Source of the DNA: Flagellimonas marinaquae
GTDB lineage: Bacteria; Bacteroidota; Bacteroidia; Flavobacteriales; Flavobacteriaceae
Direction: 5' to 3'
DNA: 64,000 bases
Assembly (NCBI RefSeq): GCF_003992675.1
Contig: NZ_RZMZ01000014.1
Span: 203,760-267,759, forward strand
Each line of letters begins with the position of its first letter. Position 1 is the stretch's first letter. The translations under genes and the position numbers were made by a program. Shown here piece after piece: positions 41,822-50,204 of this stretch. The notes under the pieces are model-generated. The model searched no databases. It was not told the DNA's origin and saw only the letters and a list, made by a program, of their open reading frames with translations.

Positions 41822-41850
41822 AACTCCGGCTGATTACCGGAGTTTTTTTC
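41822..41850 (+). terminator. hairpin terminator between rpoD and rpe
   Basis: AACTCCGG / CCGGAGTT around a seven-base loop with seven T's. It lies 120 bases past the rpoD stop, so it may end a longer rpoD transcript. Confidence 0.88.
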
Positions 41851-41873
41851 GTTTAAAGATGGCCCTAATTGGC

Positions 41874-41881
41874 TAACTTTG
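41874..41881 (+). promoter_or_regulatory. rpe -7 element (TAACTTTG)
   Basis: Exact TAnnTTTG match only four bases before the rpe ATG, predicting a leaderless or near-leaderless transcript. Confidence 0.6.
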
Positions 41882-41885
41882 TGAC

Positions 41886-42545
41886 ATGAACAAATCAATG
41901 ATTGCCCCTTCGCTACTGGCATCCGACTTTGCCAATCTTCAACAGGAAATAGAAATGGTAAATCAAAGTGATGCCGACTGGTTCCATTTGGACGTTATGG
42001 ACGGGGTGTTCGTGCCCAACATTTCCTTTGGAATGCCCGTGATAGCGGCCATTGCCAAACATGCCAAAAAACCATTGGACACCCATTTAATGATTGTTGA
42101 TCCCGATAGGTACATCAAAACCTTTGCCGATTTGGGGGTGAACCATCTCACGGTTCATTACGAAGCATGTCCACATTTACACAGAACCCTGCAAGCCATC
42201 AAAGCCGAAGGTATGAAAGCAGGTGTGGCCATTAACCCGCATACTTCGATAAATTTACTGGAGGACACCATTCAGGATATTGATATTGTTATTGTGATGA
42301 GTGTAAATCCGGGATTCGGCGGGCAATCGTTTATCGAAAACACCTACCAAAAAGTGGCAGACCTCAAGGCGCTCATCAACCGCAAGAAGGCCAAAACCTT
42401 GATTGAAATCGATGGAGGTGTAAATGCAGGAAATGCAAAAAAACTAATAGACCATGGGGCAGATGTATTGGTAGCGGGCAGTTTTGTTTTCAAAAGTGAA
42501 GACCCAAGGGCTACAATTAAAGAATTAAAGGAAAAAATTGCATAA
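41886..42545 (+). CDS. rpe: ribulose-phosphate 3-epimerase
   Basis: Interconverts ribulose-5-phosphate and xylulose-5-phosphate in the pentose phosphate pathway. A TIM-barrel protein of 219 residues with IAPSLLASDFANLQQEI, WFHLDVMDGVFVPNISFG (metal His and catalytic Asp), THLMIVDPDRYI, VMSVNPGFGGQ and the second catalytic Asp in EIDGGVNAGNAKKL. All catalytic positions are present. Its stop overlaps the next ATG by one base (TAATG). Confidence 0.97.
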   Translation: MNKSMIAPSLLASDFANLQQEIEMVNQSDADWFHLDVMDGVFVPNISFGMPVIAAIAKHAKKPLDTHLMIVDPDRYIKTFADLGVNHLTVHYEACPHLHRTLQAIKAEGMKAGVAINPHTSINLLEDTIQDIDIVIVMSVNPGFGGQSFIENTYQKVADLKALINRKKAKTLIEIDGGVNAGNAKKLIDHGADVLVAGSFVFKSEDPRATIKELKEKIA

Positions 42546-43534
42546 TGCAGGAGTTTGATGTTGTCATCATAGGAGGTGGTCCCATTGGGATTGCGTGCGG
42601 GCTGGAAGCGAAAAAACAAGGGATTTCCTATATCATCATTGAAAAAGGGACCATAGTGAATTCGTTGTTCAATTATCCAGTGAACATGCAATTTTTCTCT
42701 TCCTCGGAAAAACTTGAAATCGACGGGATTCCTTTCATCAGCAAGGAAGCCAAACCCAAACGCAACGAAGCTTTGGAGTACTACCGCCGTATTGTGACCT
42801 CCAACCAACTCAACATTCATCTATTTGAAAAAGTGCTGGATACCGAAAAACAGGAAGATTCCTTTTTGGTAAAAACTGATAAGGGTGAATATGTTGCGAA
42901 AAATGTAGTACTCGCCACTGGCTTTTACGATTTGCCCAACACCATCAATGTCCCCGGGGAGGATTTGCCCAAGGTATCGCATTATTACAACGACCCACAT
43001 TTTTATGCCAGCCAAAAGTTGGCGGTTATTGGTGCCAGTAACTCGGCGATAGACGCGGCATTGGAGTGTTGGCGTAAAGGTGCTGAAGTGACCTTGATCA
43101 TTCGTGGCCCTGAAGTTGGTCCTAGGGTAAAGTACTGGGTGCGCCCCGACATCATTAACCGTATTGAGGAAGGCAGTATTAAGGCTTTTTATAATTCTAC
43201 TGTTCAGGAAATCAGGCCCAATGAGATTATCATCGAAACTCCTGACGGCCAAATTACCTTAGATAACGATTTTGTGCTGGCGCTTACAGGCTATCGCCCC
43301 AATTTTGCTTTTTTGGAAAAATTGGGAATTGCCTTGTCGGATGATTCCAAAAGACTTCCAAAGTATGACCCTGAAACCATGGAGACCAATGTTGACGGTT
43401 TATTTTTGGCAGGCGTCATCTGTGGTGGGATGGAAACCCATAAATGGTTTATAGAGAACTCCCGAATTCATGCACCCATCATCATGACTGCTATCAAGCA
43501 CAAATTGGAATTAGCAGCACAGAAAGCTGAGTAA
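42545..43534 (+). CDS. ypdA: YpdA-family FAD/NAD(P) disulfide reductase (bacillithiol type)
   Basis: A 329-residue flavoprotein of the thioredoxin-reductase fold with an N-terminal FAD motif (VVIIGGGPIGIACGLEAKK) and a second Rossmann motif (LAVIGASNSAIDAALECWRKGAEV). NYPVNMQFFSSSEKLEIDGIPF is characteristic of YpdA, which lacks the CxxC pair of thioredoxin reductases. In Bacillota YpdA reduces bacillithiol disulfide; many Bacteroidota also make bacillithiol, but no bsh gene is in this window. It is translationally coupled to rpe. Confidence 0.9.
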   Translation: MQEFDVVIIGGGPIGIACGLEAKKQGISYIIIEKGTIVNSLFNYPVNMQFFSSSEKLEIDGIPFISKEAKPKRNEALEYYRRIVTSNQLNIHLFEKVLDTEKQEDSFLVKTDKGEYVAKNVVLATGFYDLPNTINVPGEDLPKVSHYYNDPHFYASQKLAVIGASNSAIDAALECWRKGAEVTLIIRGPEVGPRVKYWVRPDIINRIEEGSIKAFYNSTVQEIRPNEIIIETPDGQITLDNDFVLALTGYRPNFAFLEKLGIALSDDSKRLPKYDPETMETNVDGLFLAGVICGGMETHKWFIENSRIHAPIIMTAIKHKLELAAQKAE

Positions 43535-43537
43535 TTC

Positions 43538-44581
43538 TCAATGAAACTTTAAGCGGGACTGCAAGGCACCATTTTGCTTCAGCATAGATCTCCCATCACG
43601 AAAACTTAAGTAGGCATGCCCCTTTTGGTTGTTAAGTATGCTTATTTCACACAACATGCCCCAGTGTCGGGCTACTTCTCGCCAAGCCCACCACAAGGAG
43701 TGCTTGGGGTCGTAAATGTGAGTCGCCTCCCCTCCTGCCCCGTTCACTTCGATGATGCTAAAGTTGCGACCTTCACACAAATCTTCAAAGGAGTTGCACA
43801 GCACATCTAACCGACCATAATAAAATCCGTTCATTTGAGCGCAAATGCCATCAATGGTTTTTATCAAATCAGAATTTATTCGATGACTGATATCCACAAA
43901 TTTGGCTCCTCGGGTATGGCTTCCGTAGGGCACCAAAACCATGGTTTCCTCTGCTTCCAATATGTCATTCAGTCGGGCACCGTATTTCTTTCGCAGTACT
44001 TTTAGTTGTAGATGACTTCTAGGATTTTTCTTGATGAGCTCCAACATATTGTTATGGCCATCGCCGGTAATGGATAGAAACTCCTTGGACACCACACCGG
44101 TAATGGTACCCGATGGTTCTCCAGGCCTTCGCACATAAAAGATGCCCACTTCGTTTTGGTAGGGAATCAGTTCCTGCACCAAAAAATGGGATGGACTCCA
44201 TTGCACATACTGCTCAAATTCCTCCTCGGTATGAATTTTTTCCACGCCAAACGCTTTCATCCCAATATCAGGTTTCGCAATGAACGGAAAATGAATGCCT
44301 TGGTCCATAACACGCTCCAAAGTCACATTAGCGGCGGCATTTTTATCCACGAACAAGGTTTTGGGGATGAACTGTGGAGGGATCATTTGGTAGATGTCCA
44401 TTTTGGAAATCATCGCCATACCACCATTCTTCATGCTAGGATTGGCAGCGTTAAAAAAGAAAATCGACCTCGCCTTGAACGAATAATAGAGCCAAACGGG
44501 AAACATGGGATAATAAATCAACCAGAAGGGCCAATACTCCCAATAGGTGATGCGATGCCATGTCAACTTGAAAAAATCCAT
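43538..44581 (-). CDS. ATP-grasp family protein of unknown substrate
   Basis: A 347-residue protein. The first 45 residues are very aromatic and hydrophobic (WPFWLIYYPMFPVWLYYSF), perhaps a membrane-associated segment. The ATP-grasp fold shows FPFIAKPDIGMKAFGVEKI (ATP-binding Lys and loop), FLVQELIPYQNEVGIFYVRRPGE and the metal-binding end GRNFSIIEVNGAGGEATHI. Such proteins form carboxylate-amine or thiol bonds, as in D-Ala-D-Ala ligase; nothing points to a specific pair here. It is convergent with ypdA (three bases apart) and lies five bases after the NRDE gene. Confidence 0.82.
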   Translation of the reverse strand: MDFFKLTWHRITYWEYWPFWLIYYPMFPVWLYYSFKARSIFFFNAANPSMKNGGMAMISKMDIYQMIPPQFIPKTLFVDKNAAANVTLERVMDQGIHFPFIAKPDIGMKAFGVEKIHTEEEFEQYVQWSPSHFLVQELIPYQNEVGIFYVRRPGEPSGTITGVVSKEFLSITGDGHNNMLELIKKNPRSHLQLKVLRKKYGARLNDILEAEETMVLVPYGSHTRGAKFVDISHRINSDLIKTIDGICAQMNGFYYGRLDVLCNSFEDLCEGRNFSIIEVNGAGGEATHIYDPKHSLWWAWREVARHWGMLCEISILNNQKGHAYLSFRDGRSMLKQNGALQSRLKFH

Positions 44582-44586
44582 GGCCG

Positions 44587-45303
44587 TTAGTGCATGAGTT
44601 GATTGGGCGCGAAAGGTACTTGAAAAAATTTATCGCTTCGCAAATCCAAATGGCGCATTACGGTTTGCTCGGAATGCAAAACCACTTGGGTAACGCTAAA
44701 GGTCTTCAACCCTGTTTGTCGATCAATAATAAAACCGTTTTCAAAGTCACTATGATTGTTGGAATGGAAATCCATTATCTTTTCATGAGAAATGGCATTA
44801 CTGTCCGCTATAAACTTCTCAAACAAGTGCTTCCGGTGTGCAATGACATCATCTCGATATAAAGTTGCGGATGACCATATATGGTTCTCTTGAGGGTCCA
44901 AGGGCTTGAAATATTTCTGGTGACCATCCCATCTAAATTCCAACAATTTCTTATGAAAAAATACTAAAGTAAAGGGCTCAATCTGAAATAAATCCATATT
45001 TTCCAAAAACACGAAGGGCTCTTCCGAAGCTATGATGTCCAACAGCACCAACCCCCTACTTTTGGCATAATTTCCGTTGGATGTGTGATTCACGAAGGCC
45101 CCATTCAGCAAGACGGCAACGGCGCCATCTTCCTTCAGCGCAAACCAGGTACCCCCCGCTTTGGCATCTTTTGGAAAAAGAACCTTTACATTACCGATTA
45201 TCACTTCTTTGGGCTCCAATGCTGACGGTCTCGACACATGTTCATCCCTGTTGGAGGTAATCCAGTAATTTTCACCTTGGGAAATAAAACTTACTGTGCA
45301 CAT
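44587..45303 (-). CDS. NRDE family protein (TANGO2 homologue)
   Basis: A 238-residue protein starting MCTVSF and carrying the name-giving SNRDEHVSRP motif at about residues 17-26. GGTWFALKEDGAVAVLLNG and SRGLVLLDII follow, all typical of the TANGO2/NRDE family. Eukaryotic TANGO2 has been linked to lipid and haem handling; the bacterial role is not settled. The Cys at position 2 could become N-terminal after Met removal, as in Ntn hydrolases, but this is inference. Its start overlaps the end of the DinB-like gene by 13 bases. Confidence 0.87.
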   Translation of the reverse strand: MCTVSFISQGENYWITSNRDEHVSRPSALEPKEVIIGNVKVLFPKDAKAGGTWFALKEDGAVAVLLNGAFVNHTSNGNYAKSRGLVLLDIIASEEPFVFLENMDLFQIEPFTLVFFHKKLLEFRWDGHQKYFKPLDPQENHIWSSATLYRDDVIAHRKHLFEKFIADSNAISHEKIMDFHSNNHSDFENGFIIDRQTGLKTFSVTQVVLHSEQTVMRHLDLRSDKFFQVPFAPNQLMH

Positions 45304-45776
45304 TGCTTTCTATATTGCATGGTGGACGGGGCTACCCCAAAGGACTCCGGTATATTTTGGTTGGAAAAATATTGAATCCCTACCTTGATCAAGGCTTGAT
45401 GATGTATGGTGTGTTCCAAATTGTACATCACCTCCCTAAAATAATTGGAATCCAAATCATTTTCTTCACCTCCCAGTTCGTAGCTAATCCGAATCGGCTT
45501 GTTTGGTTTTTCCAAATGTTGTTGAATGTATGAAATGCATTCCAACGCATAGCTCAAATCCTCTTCAATCTGAAGGTTACGCTCCCTGCGGTCATACGAA
45601 ATTTTGGAAAAATCATACCCTTGGACCAAACAAAGGTATAGTTCAATAATGTGTCGTGTATGCTGGCCAATCGAGGCATCGGACAAGGTTTTGCAGGGTT
45701 GGGAATAACAGTCGGCAGGCAACTCCAAAAGCACTTGCTTAAACTGCTCCAAGGTTTCCATGGATGATTTGAACAT
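45291..45776 (-). CDS. DinB-like four-helix protein
   Basis: A 161-residue all-helical protein of the DinB/YfiT-like fold, with His residues in the expected places for a metal triad: SIGQHTRHIIELY (about residues 36-48) and NLEHTIHHQALIKVG near 127-141. Family members bind divalent metal and act as thiol transferases or remain uncharacterised; some use bacillithiol, and a ypdA-like gene lies 1.8 kb away. It is the first gene of an overlapping pair with the NRDE gene. Confidence 0.78.
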   Translation of the reverse strand: MFKSSMETLEQFKQVLLELPADCYSQPCKTLSDASIGQHTRHIIELYLCLVQGYDFSKISYDRRERNLQIEEDLSYALECISYIQQHLEKPNKPIRISYELGGEENDLDSNYFREVMYNLEHTIHHQALIKVGIQYFSNQNIPESFGVAPSTMQYRKQCAQ

Positions 45777-45842
45777 GATGTTTATTTATTGGTGGTTTCG
45801 ATTCGTTTTTTGATTATTGGTCCATTAAGATAGAAAGAATAT

Positions 45843-46286
45843 TCAATTTTTGATTTGCTCCCAGTTCTCGTCTGCCTTGGAGACCAACTCGTTTGGCGAT
45901 TCGCTGAGCCAAAACTCCAAGGTGTTGTTTTTGCCTTTGTTATAAAACAGATAGAGCCTGCCTTTCCTGATTTCATACGTAAGTGGGTCAACATTCACCT
46001 TCTTCCCATTAACGGCAACAGCATAGGCACAATAGCCCCCATATTTTGGCAAATAGGCCGTTGGGTCGCTCTGGAACTTTTGCAAATGGGCTTTGCTCGC
46101 AAATTGGAATTTGGTACCGTCGTATGTTGTAGTAAACTCCTTTTTTCCCTCGACTGGTTCGCCCTCAAAATAGGAAACCACATCGTAGCCGTGGATGGCG
46201 TAGCCGTTTTTGGTATTGTAATCGATGGACTGTGTCCAACCGGAGGTACTTGTGGACAGTATGAACAGTATTAAAAATATTCGCAT
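45843..46286 (-). CDS. exported YHS-domain protein
   Basis: A 147-residue protein with a signal peptide (MRIFLILFILSTSTSGWTQS). The YHS domain begins YAIHGYDVVSYFEGEPVEG and continues FQFASKAHLQKFQSDPTAYLPKYGGYCAYAVA. The YHS fold is found in metal-handling proteins, and this secreted form is common in marine bacteria, function unknown. The C-terminal part (KGRLYLFYNKGKNNTLEFWL) also fits the family. It lies 66 bases upstream of the DinB-like gene and may begin this transcript. Confidence 0.86.
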   Translation of the reverse strand: MRIFLILFILSTSTSGWTQSIDYNTKNGYAIHGYDVVSYFEGEPVEGKKEFTTTYDGTKFQFASKAHLQKFQSDPTAYLPKYGGYCAYAVAVNGKKVNVDPLTYEIRKGRLYLFYNKGKNNTLEFWLSESPNELVSKADENWEQIKN

Positions 46287-46491
46287 GATTTTCTGATGTA
46301 TTTATGGTAGGAATGAATGCATTACCCAAGGATTAGTCAAGAACCGCATAAAATCCTTTCAGTTGCCTTGCTAATTTCTTCAATTATGAAATGTAATAGT
46401 CCCTAGACACGACTTTCCGTAACCACCCAAAAGATCAAAAGCAATAAAAAATTGTAAGATAATTCGCATCCTGATTTTCACAGATCAACCC

Positions 46492-46533
46492 AAAAGGCCC
46501 ATCCGTCAATTCAAAAGGGGCATCCGTCAATTG
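46492..46533. repeat. tandem 21-bp direct repeat upstream of a promoter (possible operator)
   Basis: Unit 1 (46492-46512) and unit 2 (46513-46533) share AAAAGG, then CATCCGTCAATT, differing at about three positions. The period is exactly 21 bp, two helical turns, and the second copy ends 27 bases before a TAACTTTG element. This layout suits a dimeric activator site, but the binding protein is unknown. Confidence 0.5.
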
Positions 46534-46559
46534 GTTCAAAATCGGATAAAATCTCCATC

Positions 46560-46567
46560 TAACTTTG
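46560..46567 (+). promoter_or_regulatory. -7 element (TAACTTTG) before the collagen-like lipoprotein gene
   Basis: Exact TAnnTTTG. A TTG at 46531-46533 is 26 bp upstream, slightly too far, which would fit an activator-dependent promoter. The leader would be about 110 bases. Confidence 0.45.
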
Positions 46568-46681
46568 ACATCGAAACAAACAACCTCCATCTAAGATTTT
46601 GGCCAACGAAGGGTAAAGAAACACTAACTGTGAAAACCCGAAACCAAGTCCAAAATGGAACCTTAACAAAGATCAAAAATT

Positions 46682-47236
46682 ATGAAAACAACAACTTTGA
46701 ATTTTTTGAAAATGGGTCTGTATGCGATTATGGGCCTTAGTGTACTCTTAACCTCTTGTTCCCCTGAAGACGGAAAGGACGGTATTGATGGCAAAGATGG
46801 TGCCCAAGGGCCAGCCGGACAAGATGGGAATGCCGATGTACTCGCCTCTGAATGGCAAAATATTGAGTGGAACCTAAATTCACAACAAAATTTTGGAGTC
46901 ATGCTTATAGAAGTTAAGGATATCGATTTGCAAGAATTTATCACCACGGGTGGAGTTATCATGGTATATTTTAAGCTAATACTTGATGAATCAGATACTG
47001 TTGTTTATTCACTTCCGGCTACCTTAGGCAACCTGTATGTCGATTTTGCACTTTATGATTCTACTGATACTAGTGGAATCACTATCACAATGAGTAGTTC
47101 AGACAACATTGTTCCAAGTTACGCAAACAACCCGAACTATAATGTCCGTTACGTACTAGTGCCAGCAAACGTATCAGAAGCAAGCGGTTTAAATCTGAAC
47201 AACTATAAAGAGGCATCCAAGATTCTAGGGCTATAA
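46682..47236 (+). CDS. lipoprotein with short collagen-like Gly-X-Y segment
   Basis: A 184-residue protein with lipobox VLLTSC (lipid Cys 26). Immediately after it, residues 31-51 form seven Gly-X-Y triplets (GKDGIDGKDGAQGPAGQDG), a collagen-like stalk. A beta-rich C-terminal domain follows, in which I recognise no family. Lipoproteins of this type are common in Bacteroidota and may trimerise through the stalk. A predicted promoter with an upstream 21-bp tandem repeat precedes it and a strong terminator follows, so it is probably a single regulated gene. Function unknown. Confidence 0.85.
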   Translation: MKTTTLNFLKMGLYAIMGLSVLLTSCSPEDGKDGIDGKDGAQGPAGQDGNADVLASEWQNIEWNLNSQQNFGVMLIEVKDIDLQEFITTGGVIMVYFKLILDESDTVVYSLPATLGNLYVDFALYDSTDTSGITITMSSSDNIVPSYANNPNYNVRYVLVPANVSEASGLNLNNYKEASKILGL

Positions 47237-47267
47237 GCCTACCTACCTATTACATATGGAACCACGC

Positions 47268-47312
47268 AAGCCCGATGCGACATAAACGATGTGCATCGGG
47301 CTTATTCTTTTA
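47268..47312 (+). terminator. lipoprotein gene terminator
   Basis: AAGCCCGATGC pairs with GCATCGGGCTT over a 14-base loop, then a T-rich stretch. Confidence 0.82.
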
Positions 47313-47460
47313 TTCGTTCATCGAAGATTTTGGCATTACATCGCATCATATCCCTAGAAAAGCCTGTTAATCGCATAAAATGAAATAATCCAGGCATTGC
47401 CAACGTTCAAATAAGCAAATATGTTCGCTTTCCCAATGGCGAACCTAAAAAGCCTACTTC

Positions 47461-49863
47461 ATGCGCCGCATAACTCCCCCCACATCCTATGCCGGTATTT
47501 CGGTCCTGTTTTTATTATGGTCCTTCGTTTGCCATGCACAACTGCATCCTGAAAAAATCGATTCCGATATTATTTCCCTTCGTTCCCAGACCTCTCTGTT
47601 TTTCGCAGGTGAAAAAGCTTATAGCTTTAAGGAAATCCAAGGACATAAAGAAGCGGATTTTGTTCCATTGACCAGTGTAAAGGAAAACCTCGGGTTTTCC
47701 AATGAACACTATTGGCTAAAATTTACCTTGGATAATCCATCGGACCAGTTTGCCAATTATTATTTGGAAACTGCCCGACCCATCACGGATGTGGTCGAAT
47801 TGTATGTAGTCAATAAAAATGGCAAAGTAAGTAAGCAAATCAGCGGTGATCAAATCCCGTTTGCCAAAAAGAGTGTCCAACATAGAAAATCCATTTTTGA
47901 CATACGGCTAAAGCCCAATGAAAAGTTACAGGCCTTTTTACATCTAAAAAGTGATGGCGAAGTGGTCATGCTTCCCATGAAACTGTACCAAGAGAGTAGT
48001 TTTTTTGAGCTTACCTACAAAGAACAGGTATTCTATGGTTTCTTTTACGGAATCTTGATCTTGGCCTGCATCATTTACCTATTCTTCTTTTTTGCCTTAA
48101 GGGACCGGGCTTTTTTGTATTACCCGCTTTATGTACTTTTTATTGCATTGATGCAATTCTCGTTAGATGGCTTTTTCCATCAATATTTTACCCCACAGGG
48201 AGGATGGCTGTCCGATCGAGCCGTACTGTTAACGGCTTTTGTTTCCCTTTTCTTTTTTGGCAAATATGGTGGCTCCTACCTCGATTTGAAAAAAAATAGC
48301 CCTGTGTTGCACATCGCCAACAAGGTATTGGCCTTTTCTTTGATTGTAGGTCTCACCCTATTGGCCGTTGCCCCGTCATTTGAGTACTGTTATCCATTGG
48401 CCAATGGTTTGGGCATCTTGGTTTTGGCCCACATGATTGTTTCTATAGTTGTGTTGAAAATCAAAAAAGTAAAAATTGACCCCTACTTCATCATAGGTAT
48501 TTCCTTTTTGCTTATCGGGTTTATTGTTTTTATCCTGAACAATTTCAATGCGATTGAAAATTCGTTCCTTACCAGTAATGGGGCCAAGTTTGGCATAGGC
48601 TTGGAAATTGCATTCCTATCCATCTCCATGATCAACAGGATAAGGGACCTTAGAATGCAAAATGAGCAAAACCAACTATTGGCGCTGCAAAGAGCTGAGG
48701 ACATGAACCAAATCAAATCATCCTTTTTATCCAATATCAGCCATGAATTGCGAACTCCCTTAAACCTGATCATGGCGGTAGCCTCTTCACTTAAAGAGGA
48801 AAAACAGGATAAGGAGCTCGAAGAAAAGTGCAAATTGATCTTGGGCTCATCCAAGAACCTTTTGGGCCATATTGAGGATATCTTGGATTTTACCGTCATC
48901 GAAAAGGGCGATCAAGAACTCAAAGAAGTACCCTTTGAACTGAAACCGACTCTACAAAAAGTAATCGATCAACAGAGAAAGAAAGCACTTGCCAAAGGGT
49001 TGGAGTTTAAGAGCTCAGTTGATGAAAATTTACCTGCCCGCATCGTGGGTGACAAGGCCAAGCTTACCCAAATCTTGAATCATTTAGTGGACAATGCCAT
49101 TAAATTTACCAATGTAGGTGCAGTGGATATAGACATCGCTTGCAAAAAGAAAGATGACAGAGCATCACTCGATTTTACCATTAAGGATACCGGAATTGGG
49201 ATATCTAAAGAAAAGATGAGCACCATCTTTGAATCGTTCACCAAGAAATCCTTCATGGACAAGCGGGAGTTCAGTGGTTTGGGCCTAGGCCTTTACATTG
49301 TAAAAACCTATGTCGACTTACAGAAGGGAACCGTTGAGTTCATTGACAATGATGTTAAAGGTACCATCTGTAAACTGAGTTTGAATTTTGAGATAGAGGA
49401 GGATGAAGAGATTTTGGAGCCAGTTCCAAATGCCATTGTTGATAAGAATGAGTCAAATCAATACAATGTACTGCTTGTGGAGGATAACAAAATGAACCAA
49501 ACCGTGGTAAAACTGTTGTTCAAAAAGAACTTGCCCAATGCGAAACTTAGCATAGCCAACCATGGTAAAGAAGCACTTGAAATACTAAAAGATGGTAGCT
49601 TTGATTTTATTTTGATGGATTTGCAAATGCCCGAAATGGATGGTTTTGAGACCACTTCCATCATACGAAGTGGAAAGGCTCCTTGTGAACCAAAAATTCC
49701 CATTTTAGTGCTCACCGCCGACAATACCGCGAAAACACGTAAAAAGATTTTCCGATTAGGGGCGAACGACCTTCTCACAAAACCTGTTAACGGCCCGCGT
49801 CTGTTGGCAAAAATGCAGAAAATATCGATCGTAGATGCCGCAAAGATTGATAAGGTGGCATAA
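47461..49863 (+). CDS. hybrid sensor histidine kinase / response regulator with 7TMR-DISM sensor
   Basis: An 800-residue protein. A signal peptide (to about HAQ, 27) is followed by a 7TMR-DISM extracellular domain (about 30-180, with NPSDQFANYYLETARPITDVVELY), seven helices (about 185-390) and a short coiled linker. The HisKA domain has phospho-acceptor H428 (ISHELRTPLNL), and HATPase_c has N box NHLVDNAIKFT, DTGIGIS and GLGLGLY. The C-terminal receiver domain carries phospho-acceptor D720 (LMDLQMPEMDGFE). All catalytic residues are intact. No DNA-binding output is fused. The ligand is unknown; DISM sensors are thought to bind small, often carbohydrate-like, molecules. Confidence 0.92.
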   Translation: MRRITPPTSYAGISVLFLLWSFVCHAQLHPEKIDSDIISLRSQTSLFFAGEKAYSFKEIQGHKEADFVPLTSVKENLGFSNEHYWLKFTLDNPSDQFANYYLETARPITDVVELYVVNKNGKVSKQISGDQIPFAKKSVQHRKSIFDIRLKPNEKLQAFLHLKSDGEVVMLPMKLYQESSFFELTYKEQVFYGFFYGILILACIIYLFFFFALRDRAFLYYPLYVLFIALMQFSLDGFFHQYFTPQGGWLSDRAVLLTAFVSLFFFGKYGGSYLDLKKNSPVLHIANKVLAFSLIVGLTLLAVAPSFEYCYPLANGLGILVLAHMIVSIVVLKIKKVKIDPYFIIGISFLLIGFIVFILNNFNAIENSFLTSNGAKFGIGLEIAFLSISMINRIRDLRMQNEQNQLLALQRAEDMNQIKSSFLSNISHELRTPLNLIMAVASSLKEEKQDKELEEKCKLILGSSKNLLGHIEDILDFTVIEKGDQELKEVPFELKPTLQKVIDQQRKKALAKGLEFKSSVDENLPARIVGDKAKLTQILNHLVDNAIKFTNVGAVDIDIACKKKDDRASLDFTIKDTGIGISKEKMSTIFESFTKKSFMDKREFSGLGLGLYIVKTYVDLQKGTVEFIDNDVKGTICKLSLNFEIEEDEEILEPVPNAIVDKNESNQYNVLLVEDNKMNQTVVKLLFKKNLPNAKLSIANHGKEALEILKDGSFDFILMDLQMPEMDGFETTSIIRSGKAPCEPKIPILVLTADNTAKTRKKIFRLGANDLLTKPVNGPRLLAKMQKISIVDAAKIDKVA

Positions 49864-50204
49864 ACCTATGAAAACAAAAATGGTAGGCTGAAAATAAATC
49901 AAGTTTATACCATAACTGCCAAAAAAACAAGAAGCATATCAATCCCCAGCGTACCTGAACCTGAATACCTCAGGTTTGTCCCTTATTACCCATTGATACA
50001 AAACACTATAACAAAAATTTAACCCTTTTTTTCTGAATTAAATAATCGTTTAAAGATTAGTGATATGTATTAATTACTTACAAAATACACCCAACTGAAA
50101 AAATTAGATGATTTATTAAAAAAGTCTCAAAAAAACAGCCAAGAATTGCCTATTTTAATTGAAGTCATTTACCCCATAATGATTTATATAAAGACGGCTC
50201 AATA
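49864..50204. other. 341-base intergenic region between the two kinase genes
   Basis: A+T-rich with no gene. It holds a small hairpin AACCTGA/TCAGGTT at 49958-49976 without a T-tract, possibly a weak terminator of the hybrid kinase gene. I find no full TAnnTTTG promoter before 50205. Confidence 0.55.

Larger units (their letters stand above)
46287..46681. other. 395-base intergenic region between divergent genes
   Basis: A+T-rich, without a convincing gene; the 69-codon frame at 46531-46740 overlaps the lipoprotein gene and looks spurious. It holds a 21-bp tandem repeat (46492-46533) and a -7 element (46560-46567), listed separately. Confidence 0.6.

Noticed and set aside
46492-46533. CRISPR-like repeat
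   Set aside because: Only two units, directly abutting with no spacer, and no cas genes in the window.
46531-46740. 69-codon frame before the collagen-like lipoprotein
   Set aside because: Covers the promoter and overlaps the lipoprotein signal peptide in another frame; Asn/Lys-rich with no hydrophobic or conserved pattern.
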